This document shows positions 59,601 to 64,000 of a stretch of 64,000 nt of DNA, piece by piece; position 1 is the stretch's first letter; the number at the start of each line of letters is the position of its first letter. The notes beneath the pieces are model-generated. The model was given only the letters and a program-made list of their open reading frames with translations. It ran no database searches and was not told the origin of the DNA. The DNA is taken from the NCBI GenBank assembly GCA_029204225.1, contig CM055103.1:27206293-27270292 (forward strand). The letters are read 5' to 3'. A program made the position numbers and the translations under genes. Origin of the DNA: Diphasiastrum complanatum. Its lineage: Eukaryota; Streptophyta; Lycopodiopsida; Lycopodiales; Lycopodiaceae.

Positions 59601-61385
59601 TGCAATCAACCTGAGCTTAGAGGTCGGAAAGCTCGTTGGGCAGAGTTGATGCAAGAGTTTGACATGTCTATCAGATATAGGCGTGGAAAATTCAATACAG
59701 TAGCAGATGCCCTTAGCAGAATGCCTATGATAAACGAGCTGAGTTTTACTCAGATTCGTAATGAGTTACTCGAGTCCTTGAGAGGGAAATGCCAGCATGA
59801 TGCATTCTTCTCTATTATCTGGAACTCAGTCCAGAACAGACAGTTACAGACTCCAGAACCAGTTCCCGGGGCTGGTGCCAGTTCATCCAAGAATACGTCA
59901 GCTTCCGTTGAGGATGATGATGAGTCCGAGTATACGTCGTTAGATGACGTTGAGGATTCTGAGCCTGTATTACCCAAGCAAACCCCAGTGCTTGAGGGTC
60001 AGTTGACTCAAGGATTCAAATGGAAACAGTATTCCATTCAGGATGAGTACTTGCTCTATAGAGATAGAGTATGTGTCCCCAATTCAGAGGATTATAGGCA
60101 GCAGGTCCTATATGAATGTCATGACAATCCTAGCGCGGGACACCCAGGCATACAGAAGACCTATGAGCTTCTTCGTAGGCAATTTTTCTGGCCCAGTATG
60201 AAAAAGGACGTCCACCAGTATGTAACCAGTTGCCAGAAATGTCAAGTAAATAAAGCAGAGCGTTTAAAGGCAGGAGGGTTGTTGCATCCCTTAGAAATAC
60301 CAGCTGGTAAATGGGAGAGTATCTCCATGGATTTTATAGTAGGCCTGCCTAAAACCCAAAAGGGTAATGACGCTATATGGGTCACAGTTGACCGTCTGAC
60401 CAAAATGGCTCATTTTATTTCGACCAAAACAACCGTTAGAGCTCCAGAGTTAGCGAGGTTGTTTGTAGACGGGCTATTTAAATTGTACGGTCTACCTTCC
60501 GGCATAGTCAGCGACCGGGACAGTAAGTTTACTGGAAATTTTTGGAGGGCAGTATTCCATCATCTCCATACTAAACTTAATATGAGTACCACCGACCATC
60601 CACAGACGGACGGTCAAACAGAAAGGGTAAATCAAGTGCTGGAGGATATGCTTCGTGCATACGTCAGCAAGAGGCAGACTAATTGGGAGGAGTATCTCTC
60701 GATATTAGAGTTTGCTTACAACAGTACCAAACATTCAGCTACGGGATACAGCCCATTTATGCTGATGTACGGTTTTCAGCCACGCTCACCCACACCTGTA
60801 GGGTTTAAACAAGAAAAAGTTGAAGCAGCCAGAAACTTTTTAGAAGACCTAAACCAGATGATAGAACATGCTAAGCGTAGCATTAGACAATCCCAGGATC
60901 GAGCCAGGCATTATGCAGATCCACACAGACGGGATGTGCAGTTCTCCACTGGTGAGAAAGTCTACTTGAGAGTCCCAGTTGACTCTAAAACCCTCAAATC
61001 AGGAGTGTGTGCTAAGTTGTCTCCAAGGTATTGTGGTCCCTTTACCATCAGTAGGAGACTAGGCGAGGTCACCTATGAACTAGAACTCCCACACAGCAGT
61101 AAGGTTTTTCCAGTTTTTCATGTAAGTCAGTTACGAAAAGCCTTAACCAGATCAGATAATCTGGTAGGGGACAGTGTTCTAGTTCTCCCATTGGATCCTC
61201 AACAACCTCCACATGAACCAGAGGAAATTCTTGATAGTAGAGAGACGCAGACTCGTCATACTCTATACCGAGAATATCTGGTTAAGTGGAATGATCAGCC
61301 TGTTGAGAATGCCACTTGGGAAAGAGGCAGCGTCCTTCGCAAGATTTTTCCAGACTTTGTCTTAGAGGACCAAGACGGTTCTTAA
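56607..61385 (+). CDS. Ty3/gypsy chromovirus gag-pol polyprotein, intact
   Basis: A single uninterrupted 1592-codon frame. Gag spans about residues 125-300 ([20 protein letters not shown]) with a zinc knuckle near 346-359 ([14 protein letters not shown]). The protease site [12 protein letters not shown] is near 432 (DDGA, a variant of DSGA). RT runs about 650-840 ([22 protein letters not shown] with the catalytic Asp pair near 779). RNase H has [16 protein letters not shown] near 925. The integrase zinc finger H...H...CQKC is at about 1171-1215, with DDE residues near 1241, 1301 and 1337. A GPF-type module is followed by a C-terminal chromodomain (about 1533-1588, [17 protein letters not shown]). 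The chromodomain assigns it to the chromoviruses, which direct integration to marked chromatin. No lesion is seen, so it may be able to transpose. Confidence 0.96.
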   Translation: MTTPQGPDQPQERGFDELETEALAYRKGKEPMELEEQEQFAEELDELVTKEQFLQLVTEVDELKLALANFKSSVDDSFAELKNLILSSAKGSLPSTSQLSPSPLPSVSGETLRSHPSVFKELKPPTFNGEEKDRNADILQTFLSKWKNIHALKQTPDHLQAIEASLSLGPMAYKWWLNLQETGQTPRSWKAFEETFLREFLPENELDRAWEAWERTVMDKSLIQYISQYREAILKIKNMDDYQKIRGFVRGLKDEYKVEVQRNSPTTLEQALRYAQIYDDSVGRKRARQQPLSEQLPQKDFQFKKKFLKRKKEDKFKGEAPQKRPSLIQPLKPDDFEKAKQERLCFVCMGKGHTVRQCPKGPFTKKDKKQVHLVQTVCFPSNSAASEIKVYHEDHEHCCQLTSAMLARPFSFGPHDLVRMHGKVGNQSVRVMVDDGATHNFINHTLVKKLKLPEVPSQHRYIVSLAKGEDRKIWETMVSKLNLGIQAYQDEINFQIMHLDRTDIVLGRDWLYSLGPSLHRNYQENTLSFQHKGREIQLHGEHHVPNSPMVCSSELCQQIGDENHQVFLCDFQFIPEVSISSSIQQKISKLETLLSKFKDVFPEDLPHGLPPSREVDHVINLVPGTAPVSKPPYRVSRTEDEEITRQLTDYLGKGQIQTSTSPWASPVLLVKKKEGSMRLCVDYRALNKVTIKNKYPMPRADELFDQLDGAKFFSKIDLRSGYHQVRIKSEDVSKTAFRTRHGHYEFKVMPFGLANAPATFMTLMNSVLRPYLGKFVVVFLDDILVYSKTRKEHLKHLRKVFRLLRRHKLYAKQSKCEFFVEEVAYLGHIISSDGIKMDPNKVKAILSWLRPQNILELQIFLGLAGYYRRFVKEYAQTAVPMTNLLKGKGKEFIWESAQQESFDALKTALATAPVLKVVDPNQPFVVETDASDFAVGAVLTQGGRPVAFESKKLEPAQTRYSAYEKELFSIVHALKTWRHYLYGANFEVLTDHESLRYLCNQPELRGRKARWAELMQEFDMSIRYRRGKFNTVADALSRMPMINELSFTQIRNELLESLRGKCQHDAFFSIIWNSVQNRQLQTPEPVPGAGASSSKNTSASVEDDDESEYTSLDDVEDSEPVLPKQTPVLEGQLTQGFKWKQYSIQDEYLLYRDRVCVPNSEDYRQQVLYECHDNPSAGHPGIQKTYELLRRQFFWPSMKKDVHQYVTSCQKCQVNKAERLKAGGLLHPLEIPAGKWESISMDFIVGLPKTQKGNDAIWVTVDRLTKMAHFISTKTTVRAPELARLFVDGLFKLYGLPSGIVSDRDSKFTGNFWRAVFHHLHTKLNMSTTDHPQTDGQTERVNQVLEDMLRAYVSKRQTNWEEYLSILEFAYNSTKHSATGYSPFMLMYGFQPRSPTPVGFKQEKVEAARNFLEDLNQMIEHAKRSIRQSQDRARHYADPHRRDVQFSTGEKVYLRVPVDSKTLKSGVCAKLSPRYCGPFTISRRLGEVTYELELPHSSKVFPVFHVSQLRKALTRSDNLVGDSVLVLPLDPQQPPHEPEEILDSRETQTRHTLYREYLVKWNDQPVENATWERGSVLRKIFPDFVLEDQDGS

Positions 61386-61396
61386 GGGGGAGGGAG
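61385..61396 (+). other. polypurine tract of chromovirus-1
   Basis: AGGGGGAGGGAG lies directly before the 3' LTR start at 61397 and overlaps the end of the gag-pol stop codon region, as usual for plus-strand priming. Confidence 0.85.
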
Positions 61397-61473
61397 TGTT
61401 ACGAGCTCGTAACCAGTGCCGAACCCTAGGGAACACAGATAGGTCAGATACCACAGTCAGGGTCGTGTCCAGT
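61397..61473 (+). repeat. truncated 3' LTR of chromovirus-1
   Basis: Only the first 77 bp of the LTR remain, ending GTGTCCAGT, where the complete LTR of chromovirus-2 begins. The remainder should reappear after chromovirus-2, right of the window. Confidence 0.88.
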
Positions 61474-61831
61474 TGTTACGAGCTCGTAACCAGTGCCGAA
61501 CCCTAGAGAACACAGATAGGTCAGATACCACAGTCAGGGTCGTGTCCAGCGTACATGACCAACAGGGCAAGACAGTGTGAGTAGTGTGCCCCAGCATGGT
61601 CCATAGCCATGGCGGGCCTAACACAGCCTAGGGACCCTGTCAGCAGGATAGGGCCCCCAGTTGGGTCCCGACGTGCAGTCGGCCACGTCAGTGCCATGTG
61701 GCCGACACTTGGCAGTAGCATGCTATCAGTCCTCACACTGGGCTAGGAGGGGCTTACTCTATATCAGGGAGTAGGCAAGGTTGGGTGGATCAGTTAGTGT
61801 TTGCCCTACTGTGGTGTTAGGATCTATTACA
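61474..61831 (+). repeat. 5' LTR of chromovirus-2 (358 bp)
   Basis: TGTTACGAG...CTATTACA, the same length as the 55445-55802 LTR and about 97% like it by eye. The primer-binding site follows at 61833-61845. Confidence 0.93.
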
Positions 61832-62540
61832 CTGGTATCAGAGCCATCTCCATCCTAGGGAGTTCAGGACAGCAGTAGAGAAAGCTATCAGAAGATAGGA
61901 AAGATTTCTCAGATTCTCAGAAAAGAATTGAGGAGGAAAATCGCTGTAGGAACAGCTTTCAAATCCTTGAAATTTGCTGGGAATTTACAGTTGTTTGAGG
62001 CACAATCCCTTGTAGAAGCTCAGCGCTGAAAAATCAGGGATTTACCCTTGATTTTTATGTATCAGTTGTGGATTTTTGAGCACATTTTAAATAGAAAACG
62101 TGGAGCAGGTCCAGCGCTGCCAAATTGGGTGGAAACTTCGAATTTGGAGTGAAATTTTCTGGAATTTGGAGCGGATCTGAGACAGAATCGTGGGTGCAGG
62201 TCCAGCGCTGAAGGTCTTTGGCAGGAACCACAAGTTTGCAACTGTTTTGGGTCCTAAAACGGGAATTTTGGAGCAAAAAGTATACACCTCAGACAGCGAG
62301 GGAAGGGGCCAAGACGATCAGAAGTTTGTTTCTTTTTCTTGGTACCTTGATCTCTGATTTTTCCGGACAGCAGATCTGAAAGCAGTGGAGGAAGAGCTGA
62401 AAGGGCTTTTCTTGATTCTCTCTGTGGAAGTACAGTTCTCAGAAAGAGCTAAGTCTTCTTTCCCTCCTTGTACAGTTGTAAATTAGTCTTTTAGACTTTT
62501 TTTCCTTCAGAAGTTAAGGTAGCTCTCTTTCAGTTCCGAA
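61832..62540 (+). other. primer-binding site and leader of chromovirus-2
   Basis: The primer-binding site is at 61833-61845. The leader is about 95 bp shorter than in chromovirus-1 and unrelated in its middle (about 61940-62390), but matches again from about 62390 to the gag start. Confidence 0.75.
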
Positions 62541-64000
62541 GATGACCACTCCTCAGGGACCTGATCAACCCCCGGAGAGAGGCTTCGACGAACTTGAAAC
62601 AGAAGCCTTGGCTTACAAAAAAGGGAAGGAACCCATGGAAGTGGAAGAACAGGAACAGTTCGCCGAAGAACTCGACGAACTGGTTACCAAGGAGCAGTTC
62701 CTCCAATTGGTAACAGAAGTGGATGAACTGAAGTTGGCATTAGCCAATTTCAAGTCCAGTGTGGACGACTCGTTCGCTGAACTCAAAAACTTGTTTTTGA
62801 GTTCCGCGAAAGGAAGCCTTCCCTCCACTTCTCAGTTATCCCCTTCTCCACTTCCATCAGTTTCGGGTGAGACTTTACGGTCTCACCCCAGTGTTTTTAA
62901 AGATTTAAAGCCTCCTACTTTTAATGGGGAAGAGAAGGATAGAAATGCAGATATTCTACAAACCTTCCTCAGCAAATGGAAGAACATTCATGCTCTTAAA
63001 CAGACCCCTGACCATTTGCAAGCAATTGAGGCCAATCTTTCTTTAGGGCCTATGGCCTATAAGTGGTGGTTAAATCTCCAGGAGACTGGGCAGACTCCCC
63101 GGTCATGGAAAGCTTTTGAAGAAGCTTTCCTAAGAGAATTTCTACCAGAGAATGAACTTGATAGAGCCTGGGAAGCCTGGGAAAGAACAGTAATGGACAA
63201 GTCCCTCATCCAATATATCTCGCAGTATCGAGAAGCAATTTTAAAGATTAAAAATATGGATGACTATCAGAAAATCAGGGGATTTGTCCGTGGCCTCAAG
63301 GATGAATATAAAGTAGAGGTCCAGAGAAACTCGCCTACTACCCTTGAGCAAGCTCTCAGATATGCTCAAATCTATGATGATTCAGTGGGTAGGAAGAGAG
63401 CGAGACAACAGCCACTTTCTGAGCAGCATCCTCAGAAAGACTTTCAATTTAAAAAGAAATTTTTAAAAAGAAAGAAAGAAGATAAATTTAAAGGTGAAGC
63501 TCCTCAGAAACGCCCTTCACTCATACAGCCCTTAAAACCAGATGATTTTGAGAAAGCCAAACAAGAACGTTTGTGCTTTGTGTGTATGGGCAAGGGACAC
63601 ACAGTCAGACAGTGTCCCAAGGGGCCTTTCACTAAAAAAGATAAAAAACAAGTTCATCTTGTTCAGACTGTATGTTTCCCCAGTGACTCGGCAGCTTCCG
63701 AGATCAAAGTGTATCATGAAGATCATGAACACTGTTGCCAGCTGACCTCTGCAATGCTAGCGAGACCCTTCAGCTTTGGGCCGCATGACCTAGTACGTAT
63801 GCATGGGAAAGTTGGTAACCAGTCAGTAACAGTCATGGTTGATGATGGGGCAACCCATAATTTCATCAACCACACCCTGGTTAAAAAGCTTAAACTACCA
63901 GAAGTACCTAGTCAGCATAGGTACATAGTTTCATTAGCTAAGGGTGAAGATAAAAAAATATGGGAAACTATGGTAAGTAAGTTAAATCTTGGTATTCAGG
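62541..64000 (+). CDS. chromovirus-2 gag-protease, partial at window edge
   Basis: A copy of the 56607 polyprotein with the same start [10 protein letters not shown]. It is open through the gag, the zinc knuckle [14 protein letters not shown] and the protease [12 protein letters not shown] to the window end. Scattered substitutions against chromovirus-1 are mostly single residues. The frame is intact as far as visible; pol lies beyond 64000. Confidence 0.9.

Overview
This is a nuclear land-plant window. The firmest evidence is a four-exon GASA/snakin gene, a plant-specific family, and six exons of a plant-type Xaa-Pro aminopeptidase P gene. Both use ordinary GT-AG introns. Most of the rest is transposable-element (TE) sequence and long microsatellites. 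Introns of 14.6 kb and more than 11.8 kb in one gene point to a large, TE-rich genome such as a fern or gymnosperm, but I cannot name the species.

Layout. 1-5.85 kb: two Ty1/copia remnants on the minus strand. 6.6-9.0 kb: a decayed Helitron Rep/helicase, broken at 8980 by a copia element (LTR 8980-9733, gag and protease to about 12.1 kb). 13.4-16.0 kb: an unusual cassette with a minus-strand reading frame that joins a histone H3 fold, a proline-rich linker and a Ulp1/C48-like segment. Seven copies of a 71-bp module with inverted ends flank it. 16.0-19.4 kb: a nearly full-length copia polyprotein remnant without LTRs. 19.8-21.8 kb: an unrecognised gene with one intron, probably mobile. 22.8-24.1 kb: a small copia-like LTR, the Helitron C-terminus and a second copy of the 754-bp copia LTR, all on the minus strand.

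27.5-28.5 kb holds the GASA gene. 29.9-33 kb holds copia fragments, a 246-bp tandem duplication and a long (TC)n tract. From 35.8 kb to beyond the right end, the minus strand carries the 3' half of the aminopeptidase P gene. Its exons lie at 35.8-37.2 kb and 51.8-52.2 kb. The 14.6-kb intron between them contains two hAT transposons in inverted orientation, copia and transposon-protein remnants, a LINE tail and microsatellites. The intron upstream of 52.17 kb contains a palindromic element and a LINE. The LINE is interrupted by a Ty3/gypsy chromovirus with an intact 1592-codon gag-pol, and a second copy of that chromovirus sits in its 3' LTR.

The host genes are two independent minus-strand units; the rest is nested mobile DNA. 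The main candidate for an undescribed system is the H3-fold/Ulp1-like cassette at 13.4-16.0 kb. Other points of note are the inverted hAT pair with different frame-breaking lesions, an apparent inversion that splits one Helitron/copia nest, and chromovirus copies inserted into their own family's LTRs.
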